Shown: positions 21,179 through 32,805 of the stretch, in pieces
How positions within the stretch are numbered: the stretch's first letter is position 1
Layout of the letters: each line of letters opens with the position of its first letter
DNA from: Pisaster brevispinus
Taxonomy: Eukaryota > Echinodermata > Asteroidea > Forcipulatida > Asteriidae
Length of the DNA: 64,000 nt
Assembly: GCA_023634235.1 (NCBI GenBank)
Contig: JAMKCF010000001.1
Location: forward strand, 4,095,140 to 4,159,139
Direction: 5' to 3'
Translations under genes and position numbers: made by a program
Notes under the pieces: model-generated
Seen by the model: only the letters and a program-made list of their open reading frames with translations
What the model was told of the DNA's origin: nothing
Databases searched by the model: none

Positions 21179-22049
21179 TAATGAATAAATTAATTAATAA
21201 AAGAGTCAAGTAAATTTGTGAAATTGTATAAGTGATTGTGCAAACAATTGTATTCTCATGAATTGAAAACAAGTAAACAACATGTGAAAAGAATGGTAAA
21301 AACCAAGCTACTAAAAAAGAACAAAGGATGTATTCCTGACTCCTCGTCATATCAAAAAGAAAAGTGCTGAAATAAAAGCAGTCTCATCTTGTCTACATGT
21401 ACCAGGTCTAGACATCAATCATGTGAACTTCTATGATTTTTTTGTTTAGTATTACTCATCTGTATAAAAGACCTACCCAGCACAAATGGGGAAATAAATC
21501 TGTAATATATTTGATGGAAAGATTGTATCCTAGAAAGGGACGATATATGAAAAAAGAAAATCCCAGAATTGGGAAAACATCATCATGACAAAACACAGGT
21601 GTCAACCAAAATTTAACACTTCTACCAAACCATTGGTCAGGTGAAAGAAACACGATAATTGTACATCTAAAAAAATTGGTTTGTTTATTTGTGGCACATT
21701 TTAAAGAACATTCTCATTGCATTTTTAAAACATAAGCATGCCCAACATTTCCACTGACAGTCTTGCCTGATAGGAGTGCATGATAATGTCACCCCCTGCT
21801 AAAGACTCTGCAGAGTTTGCTGGAACTGACCAGGCCCGCGAGAACAAATTTTTGCAAAGGGGTGCTGGTTTTTTTTCAAAGACAATTGTCGTATACGGCG
21901 TATGGTCCGGGCCCGCTTAAGTTCTTAAAATGCTCTTTCGTACAATCAGAGACACGATTTGGCACATACATCTCTCCTTGGGGGGGGGGGGGGGCAGGAA
22001 TATTCTTAGTGTAATTTGCAAAATGACTACCCCAAAATGACGAGGCGAT

Positions 22050-23262
22050 GTTGGTTGGAAAGATATTTAGTTTTTCGAGACTCTTGCAGTAAATTACTAA
22101 AACCGTGGCTCAAACTGAAAAATATTTCCAATGCTAGTTGTTTACGTACATTTATCGTCCTTTCGTTAATATTGTCATTGAATAACGGAATATGTCATGT
22201 TTAGAAGTGATAAAACCCAAGGGAACAATTAGTGCCTCTCGTTAACGGCTACTGGTAATTCATATGGCGATTATTTTGTATAAGGATGAACACAATAGTT
22301 TTTGAAGGCTTATCCCTGACATCAAATGCTCACTGATCAATTGCTTATAGTCATACGTTTTTGACATTTAATACCATGATGATGAACGAAACATTACATT
22401 AAAGCTAAATAATTTCATCCTTATTAGCATTTTACCAGTCAGGGGAAATTTAATAACTAGTAATGATTGCCATTGACTTGAACAAAGCATACCGATGGCT
22501 AGTTAGTTTTATTTTGATGTCACGTTTTTTTCTACAAGCACAAGCTGGTGAGAGTTTCCCTCCGCATGTTACAGTGTATCGCTTTGGGCGACTGGGCTGT
22601 CCAGTGGCTAAAAGGTAGCCACTGGACCGCCCAGCCGCTCAAAGCGATAGAATGTTGAGCAGGGTTTCTTCATTTTTATTTTCATGATTTTATTTAAATT
22701 TTGCTCATTAAATTGTCAGTTTAAAATGTATAGCCATTCCACCGAAATGTTTTTGATGTGGAAACAAGTGATGTAAAAACAAATAATAATAAAAACCACC
22801 TAAAATTGCACCCACGTTAATCTCACATTAGCTGATGGCTCAAAGGTGCCCGGAAGCTCAATGGTGACCTTTTCGTCGCCAGACTTGCACGGTCTTTTGA
22901 ACGTGACCACAGGGTACCCAGTCAACCTATTGCTTACTCCATTATGGTCCAAAAACCTTCGTGGTCTGGATATTTTTGACCCCATTCCTATCGCTCGAGT
23001 TTGCTGAAAAGATGTTTAGTTTCAAGACTCGTGCAGTAAATTACTAGAATTCTGGTTCAAATGTTATAATATTTCCAAGGCTAGTTGTTTACATACAATT
23101 ATCGTACCTTTCGTTAATATTGGCATTAAATAACAGAATATGTCAGGTTCAGAAATGATAAGTCCCAAGGGAACAATAAGTGCCTCTCGTTAACGGCTAC
23201 CGGTAATTTTTATTGCGATTTTTTTTGTATAAGCATGAACAAAATATTTGTAAAGGCTTTGT
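22050..23262. repeat. Diverged direct repeats inside element B
   Basis: 22050-22306 and 23003-23262 align over about 250 bp at roughly 80% by eye. Both contain GCAGTAAATTACTA, GCTAGTTGTTTAC, and CCAAGGGAACAA followed by GTGCCTCTCGTTAACGGCTA. They suggest an old internal duplication in B before its last move. Confidence 0.75.
22577..22649. repeat. 73-bp hairpin inside element B
   Basis: Arms of about 34 bp (TATCGCTTTGGGCGACTGGG / complement near CCCAGCCGCTCAAAGCGATA) around a short AAAGG centre, with few mismatches. Copies lie at the same offset in units 2 and 3. It could be a nested miniature foldback or a structural part of element B. Confidence 0.75.
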
Positions 23263-23468
23263 AGATCATTATTAATTTCCCCATTTCTCAGTTGACTTGT
23301 TGTGAAATGATAATAACGATGAAATTATTTAGCTTGAATGTCAACTTCTTTCATCATCATGACAATGTCAAACAACTTATGACAGCAATAAAACAGTGAG
23401 CATCCGAGGCCAGGTAAAACTATTGTGCTATTGGTTGGTTTAATTCCGAGGTTGGCTTTTTTCTGCAA

Positions 23469-23580
23469 TATTCGTTTATTTCTGTGTTGTTCGTTTATTT
23501 CTGAGTTGTTCGTTTATTTCTGAGTTGTTCGATTATTACAGAGTTGTTTGTTTAATTCTGACTTGTTTGTTTGTTTCGAA
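23469..23580. repeat. TTCGTTTATTTCTGAGTTG minisatellite (about 19-20 bp, 5-6 units)
   Basis: Imperfect tandem units of a T-rich 19-20-mer inside element B, repeated in units 2 and 3. Confidence 0.8.
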
Positions 23581-24245
23581 ACTGTGTTGTATGGCGCGCA
23601 CAGTGTGTTCCTTGCTCATGGTGTTTCCCATTAAAAAAAAACTGCATTGTAAAAGTAAGTATTAAGCTTTTTACTAATATCTTTTAATATTTTCTGTATG
23701 CAGTAGTATTATTTTTGTTTGTGAAATATGTGTTTATTTTTAAATTACTTCAAAACATTGTGCATCTAAATTTATTTACTTTTTACAATGGGAAGTTGTT
23801 GAATTATTTACATCCTTTTTTCGGCTTGTATTTATTTTAATTTTATGTAGGCCTCAACTTTGAAAACAGGTGTTTTTTGTATTTATTAAAGTATTTCTTA
23901 CTGTCTTTTTTTTTGCATATCACTTTTGTTTTGTAGTTTTTTTTTTGTTTAGTATAATATTCCAGCTCCGGGTGCTTTAGTATATACCAGCACCCCCATC
24001 CAAAAAGTTGGGGGTGCTGCAGCACCCACAGCACCCCCCGCTCTCGCGGGCCTGGAACTGACAGAATTTTGTACGCAAGGGTTGGTAGTTTCTTAGCTAT
24101 TTGTTGCCGGAACTGTAGTGCACTTAACCTAGGGGCAGATTCATTTTGACTCCTGTAGATGTTTCACAAGCTGTTATCTTTTATCCTTTTTTTGAGCAAC
24201 CCCTCCACCGTGGTGCCAATGGTGACTGTAATGGTAATACCATAA

Positions 24246-24395
24246 GAGTGGGGACAGTAGAACAAAGGAATACAAAAGGGACAATGCTGTCCTCACATTG
24301 GAATCCTTTGTATTTTTGTGTCCTCACATTTTTTCGTGCGCTTAGTCTATGGAGAGTGTTAAGTTAGAGGGACAAAGGAAAGTCCTCACATAGAT
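24246..24395. repeat. Dispersed repeat inside element A, inverted copy at 50967-51098
   Basis: The segment from GGGGACAGTAGAACAAAGG to AAAGTCCTCAC (with GACAATGCTGTCCTCACATT in the middle) recurs in reverse orientation at 50967-51098. Weak terminal symmetry (GTGGGGAC / GTCCTCAC) suggests a small MITE that either entered A or was captured by it. Confidence 0.7.
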
Positions 24396-24559
24396 AGCAA
24401 TAATTGATACATGTATGTATGGTACAAATTGCAGGATTATTTTATGTGCATGCTACACTGTGTGTTCTGTACATGTTACTGGTTGGATGCAAAATCGTAT
24501 TGCGCAGGCAGGGGAGGAAGATTGGGATGTTCTCTAATGAATTGCATAATGGTAAAAAA

Positions 24560-24728
24560 GGCTGGTCTCGAAGCGAGACCAGCCAAATATTCGAGACCAG
24601 ATGGGTCCGAGACCGAGACCAAGACCGAGACCTCAGGGTACCGAGACCGAGACCGAGACCCGAGACCGGCAAAACCGGTCTCGAGACCGGTCTCGAGACC
24701 GAGACCGGTCTCGAGACCTACAACACTG
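24560..24728. repeat. GAGACC/GGTCTC array and hairpins, right subterminal region of element A
   Basis: It starts with a perfect hairpin (arms GGCTGGTCTCG / CGAGACCAGCC, 24560-24584). Direct GAGACC runs follow, then alternating palindromes GGTCTCGAGACC up to the right TIR. Present in all three units. Confidence 0.85.
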
Positions 24729-25424
24729 CCTCACACATAGATTCTTGTTTTTTGATATTTGTCCTAGAATTTATAATTGATTTCAACTATAAGTTATTAA
24801 ACGGCTGATAGAGACAGCTGGAGCTGTTTAAGACCGTTTGGCTGAAGTGTGTTCGGCATTCATCATGTTCATCATGTTCATAGCCATGCGTGCATTTTGG
24901 TGCACAAGTGTGTGCGTTCACTAATAAAATGTAACGCGATGTTATTTTCTATAAACACACACAAAGCACACTGCCAAGCGTCCCAAGAGTCCTATATTTT
25001 TCAATATAGGACCCCTTTAATATTGAATTTTAGAGTGTTGGGAACAGTATACATGGCAAAGTAAGGTATTGACATACATGTAACACATAGTCCACCGATC
25101 AAATGTCAAGGATTTGATCTACATGTATGTGTGTGGTATATGAAAATACATCTTGTACACTTAATTAAAGGATGTGCACCAACACTGCCTCGACCATTAA
25201 GTCACATTTTTTCAATTTGTTTTATAATTTTTACCACTCTCAACCCACCAAAAGTTGTTTGATTCCATTAGACTGAGGACTGCACTTGTGTTTTTGTTTA
25301 AATACTTTGCATGGGAAGAGGCAGACCACAATAATCAGAGTCCAACAGTTTTGGTGTTGATTTGCAATACAGTGTTGGATTTTTATTGTAGTGAGGAAAG
25401 ATTTTAATAAATCACTCTTAAGAA

Positions 25425-25520
25425 GTTAGGTTTAATAAATAACGGTAGAGATAGCCGTGTTAGTCTGATAGATAAAACACGGAAGGTAATGGTAGCACTT
25501 TAAGATTAATTTAATAAACA
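25425..25520. repeat. Short repeat with the AGCCGTGTTAGTCTG motif
   Basis: AGATAGCCGTGTTAGTCTG followed by TAGCACTTTAAGATTAATTTAAT has the look of a repeat end seen in several animal genomes. That impression is from memory and is not verified. Also present in units 2 and 3. Confidence 0.4.
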
Positions 25521-25601
25521 ACTGCATGAGCTTTTGTAACAACTACTTCAGCTGCAGTTTTTATGTAATTTTTTGTCTTTAGGTGCTACCACTGCCTTCA
25601 T

Positions 25602-25730
25602 TGGTTAATCAATATTAAATCAACCCCAACCCTGGGCAGGAGGTTGCCGGTTAAACTACCTTCCTTGGTTAATAAATATTACATCAACCCCAACCCTGGG
25701 TAGGAGGTTGCTGGTTAAACTACACCTAAC
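25602..25730. repeat. Two-unit tandem repeat (about 63 bp)
   Basis: TTGGTTAATcAATATTA...CAACCCCAACCCTGGGcAGGAGG...GGTTAAACTAC occurs twice back to back; a third partial TTGGTTAAG follows. Repeated in units 2 and 3. Confidence 0.85.
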
Positions 25731-25779
25731 TTGGTTAAGTTACCTGCGGTGTAAAGTTTCCTGGGCCGTTCGCACTGGA

Positions 25780-26163
25780 CTATGGTCAAGTTACCCATTT
25801 TCTTAGTAAGTTTTACCCCCCAAAAAGTCCAATGCGAACAGGGCTTAACATGTCGGTACTCATTACATTACATTACTATGGTCAAGTTACCCATTTTCTT
25901 AGTAAGTTTTACCCCCCAAAAAGTCCAATGCGAACAGGGCTTAACATGTCGGTACTCATTACATTACATTACTATGGTCAAGTTACCCATTTTCTTAGTA
26001 AGTTTTACCCCCAAAAAAGTCCAATGCGAACAGGGCTTAACATGTCGATACTCATTACATTACATTACTATGGTCAAGTTACCCATTTTCTTAGTAAGTT
26101 TTACCCCCCAAAAAGTCCAATGCGAACAGGGCTTAACATGTCGTCACTCATTACATTACATTA
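25780..26163. repeat. 96-bp minisatellite, 4 units (triplication unit 1)
   Basis: Four head-to-tail copies starting CTATGGTCAAGTTACCC. They differ at a few sites (C6A5 or C5A6 runs; GGTACT, GATACT or GTCACT). The 96-bp period is a multiple of three, so two frames stay open across the array; this is not evidence of a protein. It ends 2 bp before the GPCR stop codon. Confidence 0.93.
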
Positions 26164-26165
26164 TC

Positions 26166-26765
26166 TCAGACTGCATTTATACCTGATCTTAAATGAGTCA
26201 TTCTTATTGTAGTGTAGCTATTGGTAGTCTGTGTGGTGCTTCCTCTTCTTCTCCAAAAGCACCGTCGGCAACAGAAGGCAGTCACCACTGCGGCGCGGTA
26301 GTCGGCGTTGGTGGCGCTATACACCACCGGGTTGACGCTAGAGTTGATCGTCAACAACATGAATATGAGCGCGTGTCCTATGTACATTGCGGTCGGGTCA
26401 ACCGGGTTGTACCTGGTGTACAGGTTGAAGATCGTCACGGCGAGATGAAAGGAGAAGAACACGGTCGTGTTGATGGTCAGCATCTGGACCATGCGTGTCT
26501 GATTGACCGAGGAATCGGCCATGGGGGTGTGGGATCGTAGGGTATGGGAACATACTGACATACATTGTAGGGTTGTGGAAACAAAGGGAGTGGGAACACA
26601 GAGGATAGAAACATAGGGTGGTGGGAACTTAGGGGCGTAGGAACATAGGGGTATGGGAACATCTGGGGTGTTGTTACTTACATTTTGTAGGGCTGTAACC
26701 TCATTGGATGCATAGAATATAATCATTCTCAAGGTGAATTCTGGACTGTTCCATTTTACGAGCAA
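26166..26765 (-). pseudogene. Truncated GPCR duplicate 1 as part of a chimeric 199-aa ORF
   Basis: 26166-26522 repeats codons 208-325 of the intact receptor (TM6, TM7 with NPVVY, Cys/Arg tail, stop); I see no coding change. TM1-TM5 are absent. At the duplication breakpoint (CAT at 26520-26522, the Met208 codon) the frame continues without a stop into 81 codons of minisatellite and flanking DNA, starting MLVKWNSPEF. The upstream peptide is Pro/Ser/Thr-rich low-complexity text. I regard this as a fortuitous fusion and a non-functional receptor fragment; a two-TM product cannot be excluded. Confidence 0.8.
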
Positions 26766-26869
26766 ACCTCTCGAAATGGAACAGTCCAGATTTCAAAAGT
26801 GATTGAAATCTGCTATAGGACTTTTGTACGAATACAATGCATCCTATACTTGTGTTATATACCTCACAC

Positions 26870-26927
26870 CAGTGTTGTAGTCGAGACCCGATAGTCCGAG
26901 ACCAAGACCGAGACCGATACCTGAAGG

Positions 26928-26960
<33 letters not shown>

Positions 26961-29900
26961 AGACGGTCGAGACCAAGACCGAGACCGGGAAGGTCCGAGA
27001 CCAAGACCGAGACCGAGACCTTAATGAATAAATTAATTAATAAAAGAGTCAAGTAAATTTGTGAAATTGTATAAGTGATTGTGCAAACAATTGTATTCTC
27101 ATGAATTGAAAACAAGTAAACAACATGTGAAAAGAATGGTAAAAACCAAGCTACTAAAAAAGAACAAAGGATGTATTCCTGACTCCTCGTCATATCAAAA
27201 AGAAAAGTGCTGAAATAAAAGCAGTCTCATCTTGTCTACATGTACCAGGTCTAGACATCAATCATGTGAACTTCTATGATTTTTTTGTTTAGTATTACTC
27301 ATCTGTATAAAAGACCTACCCAGCACAAATGGGGAAATAAATCTGTAATATATTTGATGGAAAGATTGTATCCTAGAAAGGGACGATATATGAAAAAAGA
27401 AAATCCCAGAATTGGGAAAACATCATCATGACAAAACACAGGTGTCAACCAAAATTTAACACTTCTACCAAACCATTGGTCAGGTGAAAGAAACACGATA
27501 ATTGTACATCTAAAAAAATTGGTTTGTTTATTTGTGGCACATTTTAAAGAACATTCTCATTGCATTTTTAAAACATAAGCATGCCCAACATTTCCACTGA
27601 CAGTCTTGCCTGATAGGAGTGCATGATAATGTCACCCCCTGCTAAAGACTCTGCAGAGTTTGCTGGAACTGACCAGGCCCGCGAGAACAAATTTTTGCAA
27701 AGGGGTGCTGGTTTTTTTTCAAAGACAATTGTCGTATACGGCGTATGGTCCGGGCCCGCTTAAGTTCTTAAAATGCTCTTTCGTACAATCAGAGACACGA
27801 TTTGGCACATACATCTCTCCTTGGGGGGGGGGGGGGGGGCAGGAATATTCTTAGTGTAATTTGCAAAATGACTACCCCAAAATGACGAGGCGATGTTGGT
27901 TGGAAAGATATTTAGTTTTTCGAGACTCTTGCAGTAAATTACTAAAACCGTGGCTCAAACTGAAAAATATTTCCAATGCTAGTTGTTTACGTACATTTAT
28001 CGTCCTTTCGTTAATATTGTCATTGAATAACGGAATATGTCATGTTTAGAAGTGATAAAACCCAAGGGAACAATTAGTGCCTCTCGTTAACGGCTACTGG
28101 TAATTCATATGGCGATTATTTTGTATAAGGATGAACACAATAGTTTTTGAAGGCTTATCCCTGACATCAAATGCTCACTGATCAATTGCTTATAGTCATA
28201 CGTTTTTGACATTTAATACCATGATGATGAACGAAACATTACATTAAAGCTAAATAATTTCATCCTTATTAGCATTTTACCAGTCAGGGGAAATTTAATA
28301 ACTAGTAATGATTGCCATTGACTTGAACAAAGCATACCGATGGCTAGTTAGTTTTATTTTGATGTCACGTTTTTTTCTACAAGCACAAGCTGGTGAGAGT
28401 TTCCCTCCGCATGTTACAGTGTATCGCTTTGGGCGACTGGGCTGTCCAGTGGCTAAAAGGTAGCCACTGGACCGCCCAGCCGCTCAAAGCGATAGAATGT
28501 TGAGCAGGGTTTCTTCATTTTTATTTTCATGATTTTATTTAAATTTTGCTCATTAAATTGTCAGTTTAAAATGTATAGCCATTCCACCGAAATGTTTTTG
28601 ATGTGGAAACAAGTGATGTAAAAACAAATAATAATAAAAACCACCTAAAATTGCACCCACGTTAATCTCACATTAGCTGATGGCTCAAAGGTGCCCGGAA
28701 GCTCAATGGTGACCTTTTCGTCGCCAGACTTGCACGGTCTTTTGAACGTGACCACAGGGTACCCAGTCAACCTATTGCTTACTCCATTATGGTCCAAAAA
28801 CCTTCGTGGTCTGGATATTTTTGACCCCATTCCTATCGCTCGAGTTTGCTGAAAAGATGTTTAGTTTCAAGACTCGTGCAGTAAATTACTAGAATTCTGG
28901 TTCAAATGTTATAATATTTCCAAGGCTAGTTGTTTACATACAATTATCGTACCTTTCGTTAATATTGGCATTAAATAACAGAATATGTCAGGTTCAGAAA
29001 TGATAAGTCCCAAGGGAACAATAAGTGCCTCTCGTTAACGGCTACCGGTAATTTTTATTGCGATTTTTTTTGTATAAGCATGAACAAAATATTTGTAAAG
29101 GCTTTGTAGATCATTATTAATTTCCCCATTTCTCAGTTGACTTGTTGTGAAATGATAATAACGATGAAATTATTTAGCTTGAATGTCAACTTCTTTCATC
29201 ATCATGACAATGTCAAACAACTTATGACAGCAATAAAACAGTGAGCATCCGAGGCCAGGTAAAACTATTGTGCTATTGGTTGGTTTAATTCCGAGGTTGG
29301 CTTTTTTCTGCAATATTCGTTTATTTCTGTGTTGTTCGTTTATTTCTGAGTTGTTCGTTTATTTCTGAGTTGTTCGATTATTACAGAGTTGTTTGTTTAA
29401 TTCTGACTTGTTTGTTTGTTTCGAAACTGTGTTGTATGGCGCGCACAGTGTGTTCCTTGCTCATGGTGTTTCCCATTAAAAAAAAACTGCATTGTAAAAG
29501 TAAGTATTAAGCTTTTTACTAATATCTTTTAATATTTTCTGTATGCAGTAGTATTATTTTTGTTTGTGAAATATGTGTTTATTTTTAAATTACTTCAAAA
29601 CATTGTGCATCTAAATTTATTTACTTTTTACAATGGGAAGTTGTTGAATTATTTACATCCTTTTTTCGGCTTGTATTTATTTTAATTTTATGTAGGCCTC
29701 AACTTTGAAAACAGGTGTTTTTTGTATTTATTAAAGTATTTCTTACTGTCTTTTTTTTTGCATATCACTTTTGTTTTGTAGTTTTTTTTTTGTTTAGTAT
29801 AATATTCCAGCTCCGGGTGCTTTAGTATATACCAGCACCCCCATCCAAAAAGTTGGGGGTGCTGCAGCACCCACAGCACCCCCCGCTCTCGCGGGCCTGG

Positions 29901-30573
29901 AACTGACAGAATTTTGTACGCAAGGGTTGGTAGTTTCTTAGCTATTTGTTGCCGGAACTGTAGTGCACTTAACCTAGGGGCAGATTCATTTTGACTCCTG
30001 TAGATGTTTCACAAGCTGTTATCTTTTATCCTTTTTTTGAGCAACCCCTCCACCGTGGTGCCAATGGTGACTGTAATGGTAATACCATAAGAGTGGGGAC
30101 AGTAGAACAAAGGAATACAAAAGGGACAATGCTGTCCTCACATTGGAATCCTTTGTATTTTTGTGTCCTCACATTTTTTCGTGCGCTTAGTCTATGGAGA
30201 GTGTTAAGTTAGAGGGACAAAGGAAAGTCCTCACATAGATAGCAATAATTGATACATGTATGTATGGTACAAATTGCAGGATTATTTTATGTGCATGCTA
30301 CACTGTGTGTTCTGTACATGTTACTGGTTGGATGCAAAATCGTATTGCGCAGGCAGGGGAGGAAGATTGGGATGTTCTCTAATGAATTGCATAATGGTAA
30401 AAAAGGCTGGTCTCGAAGCGAGACCAGCCAAATATTCGAGACCAGATGGGTCCGAGACCGAGACCAAGACCGAGACCTCAGGGTACCGAGACCGAGACCG
30501 AGACCCGAGACCGGCAAAACCGGTCTCGAGACCGGTCTCGAGACCGAGACCGGTCTCGAGACCTACAACACTG
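26870..30573. mobile_element. hAT-like transposon A, unit 2
   Basis: Same element with the same CCTCACAC flanks. It was copied by the segmental triplication rather than by a new transposition. Confidence 0.85.
27674..29899. mobile_element. hAT-like transposon B, unit 2
   Basis: Copy of the element at 21831-24054, carried along by the triplication, with the same GAACTGAC flanks. Confidence 0.87.
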
Positions 30574-31624
30574 CCTCACACATAGATTCTTGTTTTTTGA
30601 TATTTGTCCTAGAATTTATAATTGATTTCAACTATAAGTTATTAAACGGCTGATAGAGACAGCTGGAGCTGTTTAAGACCGTTTGGCTGAAGTGTGTTCG
30701 GCATTCATCATGTTCATCATGTTCATAGCCATGCGTGCATTTTGGTGCACAAGTGTGTGCGTTCACTAATAAAATGTAACGCGATGTTATTTTCTATAAA
30801 CACACACAAAGCACACTGCCAAGCGTCCCAAGAGTCCTATATTTTTCAATATAGGACCCCTTTAATATTGAATTTTAGAGTGTTGGGAACAGTATACATG
30901 GCAAAGTAAGGTATTGACATACATGTAACACATAGTCCACCGATCAAATGTCAAGGATTTGATCTACATGTATGTGTGTGGTATATGAAAATACATCTTG
31001 TACACTTAATTAAAGGATGTGCACCAACACTGCCTCGACCATTAAGTCACATTTTTTCAATTTGTTTTATAATTTTTACCACTCTCAACCCACCAAAAGT
31101 TGTTTGATTCCATTAGACTGAGGACTGCACTTGTGTTTTTGTTTAAATACTTTGCATGGGAAGAGGCAGACCACAATAATCAGAGTCCAACAGTTTTGGT
31201 GTTGATTTGCAATACAGTGTTGGATTTTTATTGTAGTGAGGAAAGATTTTAATAAATCACTCTTAAGAAGTTAGGTTTAATAAATAACGGTAGAGATAGC
31301 CGTGTTAGTCTGATAGATAAAACACGGAAGGTAATGGTAGCACTTTAAGATTAATTTAATAAACAACTGCATGAGCTTTTGTAACAACTACTTCAGCTGC
31401 AGTTTTTATGTAATTTTTTGTCTTTAGGTGCTACCACTGCCTTCATTGGTTAATCAATATTAAATCAACCCCAACCCTGGGCAGGAGGTTGCCGGTTAAA
31501 CTACCTTCCTTGGTTAATAAATATTACATCAACCCCAACCCTGGGTAGGAGGTTGCTGGTTAAACTACACCTAACTTGGTTAAGTTACCTGCGGTGTAAA
31601 GTTTCCTGGGCCGTTCGCACTGGA

Positions 31625-32008
31625 CTATGGTCAAGTTACCCATTTTCTTAGTAAGTTTTACCCCCCAAAAAGTCCAATGCGAACAGGGCTTAACATGTCG
31701 GTACTCATTACATTACATTACTATGGTCAAGTTACCCATTTTCTTAGTAAGTTTTACCCCCCAAAAAGTCCAATGCGAACAGGGCTTAACATGTCGGTAC
31801 TCATTACATTACATTACTATGGTCAAGTTACCCATTTTCTTAGTAAGTTTTACCCCCAAAAAAGTCCAATGCGAACAGGGCTTAACATGTCGATACTCAT
31901 TACATTACATTACTATGGTCAAGTTACCCATTTTCTTAGTAAGTTTTACCCCCCAAAAAGTCCAATGCGAACAGGGCTTAACATGTCGTCACTCATTACA
32001 TTACATTA
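31625..32008. repeat. 96-bp minisatellite, 4 units (triplication unit 2)
   Basis: Same array as 25780-26163, copied by the triplication. Confidence 0.93.
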
Positions 32009-32010
32009 TC

Positions 32011-32610
32011 TCAGACTGCATTTATACCTGATCTTAAATGAGTCATTCTTATTGTAGTGTAGCTATTGGTAGTCTGTGTGGTGCTTCCTCTTCTTCTCCA
32101 AAAGCACCGTCGGCAACAGAAGGCAGTCACCACTGCGGCGCGGTAGTCGGCGTTGGTGGCGCTATACACCACCGGGTTGACGCTAGAGTTGATCGTCAAC
32201 AACATGAATATGAGCGCGTGTCCTATGTACATTGCGGTCGGGTCAACCGGGTTGTACCTGGTGTACAGGTTGAAGATCGTCACGGCGAGATGAAAGGAGA
32301 AGAACACGGTCGTGTTGATGGTCAGCATCTGGACCATGCGTGTCTGATTGACCGAGGAATCGGCCATGGGGGTGTGGGATCGTAGGGTATGGGAACATAC
32401 TGACATACATTGTAGGGTTGTGGAAACAAAGGGAGTGGGAACACAGAGGATAGAAACATAGGGTGGTGGGAACTTAGGGGCGTAGGAACATAGGGGTATG
32501 GGAACATCTGGGGTGTTGTTACTTACATTTTGTAGGGCTGTAACCTCATTGGATGCATAGAATATAATCATTCTCAAGGTGAATTCTGGACTGTTCCATT
32601 TTACGAGCAA
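32011..32610 (-). pseudogene. Truncated GPCR duplicate 2 as part of a chimeric 199-aa ORF
   Basis: The second internal junction (CAT at 32365-32367) repeats the situation at 26166-26765. GPCR codons 208-325 are preserved at 32011-32367, preceded in frame by the same 81 minisatellite-derived codons. The identical deduced protein indicates that both junctions descend from one recombination event followed by unit amplification. Confidence 0.8.
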
Positions 32611-32714
32611 ACCTCTCGAAATGGAACAGTCCAGATTTCAAAAGTGATTGAAATCTGCTATAGGACTTTTGTACGAATACAATGCATCCTATACTTGTGT
32701 TATATACCTCACAC

Positions 32715-32772
32715 CAGTGTTGTAGTCGAGACCCGATAGTCCGAGACCAAGACCGAGACCGATACCTGAAGG

Positions 32773-32805
<33 letters not shown>

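Larger units (their letters stand above)
21831..24054. mobile_element. hAT-like non-autonomous transposon B nested in A, unit 1 (2224 bp)
   Basis: The TIRs are CAGGCCCGCGAGA at the left and its complement (ending CTCGCGGGCCTG) at the right. They are flanked by the perfect 8-bp duplication GAACTGAC (21823-21830 and 24055-24062). It sits inside element A, so it is younger than A. It carries a poly-G tract, an internal 73-bp hairpin, two diverged direct repeats and no credible transposase frame. A diverged relative begins at 39998. Confidence 0.87.
21027..24728. mobile_element. hAT-like non-autonomous transposon A, unit 1 (3702 bp including nested element)
   Basis: The ends are CAGTGTTGTAG...CTACAACACTG. 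Both are flanked by the perfect 8-bp direct repeat CCTCACAC (21019-21026 and 24729-24736). CAG...CTG ends with an 8-bp target duplication are the hAT signature. Subterminal regions are packed with GAGACC/GGTCTC hexamers. No transposase frame is present, so any movement needed an enzyme in trans. Removing nested element B and one copy of its target duplication leaves about 1470 bp. Confidence 0.85.
20677..26519. repeat. Large tandem duplication, unit 1 (5843 bp)
   Basis: The unit begins at CAT 20677-20679 inside the G-rich minisatellite, so its left flank is unique. It contains the distal minisatellite, a hairpin, two nested hAT-like elements, a 96-bp array and the 3' part of the GPCR. Its poly-G tract (about 21980) has 15 G. 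Confidence 0.95.
26520..32364. repeat. Large tandem duplication, unit 2 (5845 bp)
   Basis: Direct head-to-tail copy of unit 1. It starts at the junction CAT 26520-26522, where GPCR text abuts minisatellite text. The poly-G tract near 27824 has 17 G, which accounts exactly for the +2 bp relative to unit 1. I found no other difference by eye. Confidence 0.95.

Noticed and set aside
20994..21188. Arg-Asp repeat ORFs resembling SR/RD-domain proteins, plus similar ones near 24404-24808
   Set aside because: They are translations of the GAGACC arrays in a transposon end, with alternative frames equally open.
25782..26212. Two overlapping 126-134-aa frames (and copies in units 2 and 3)
   Set aside because: Products of a 96-bp minisatellite with a period divisible by three; both frames are open, with no protein-like features.
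26193..26540. 115-aa + strand frame opposite the truncated GPCR (also at 32038 and 37884)
   Set aside because: Shadow of the minus-strand receptor coding sequence; no independent support.
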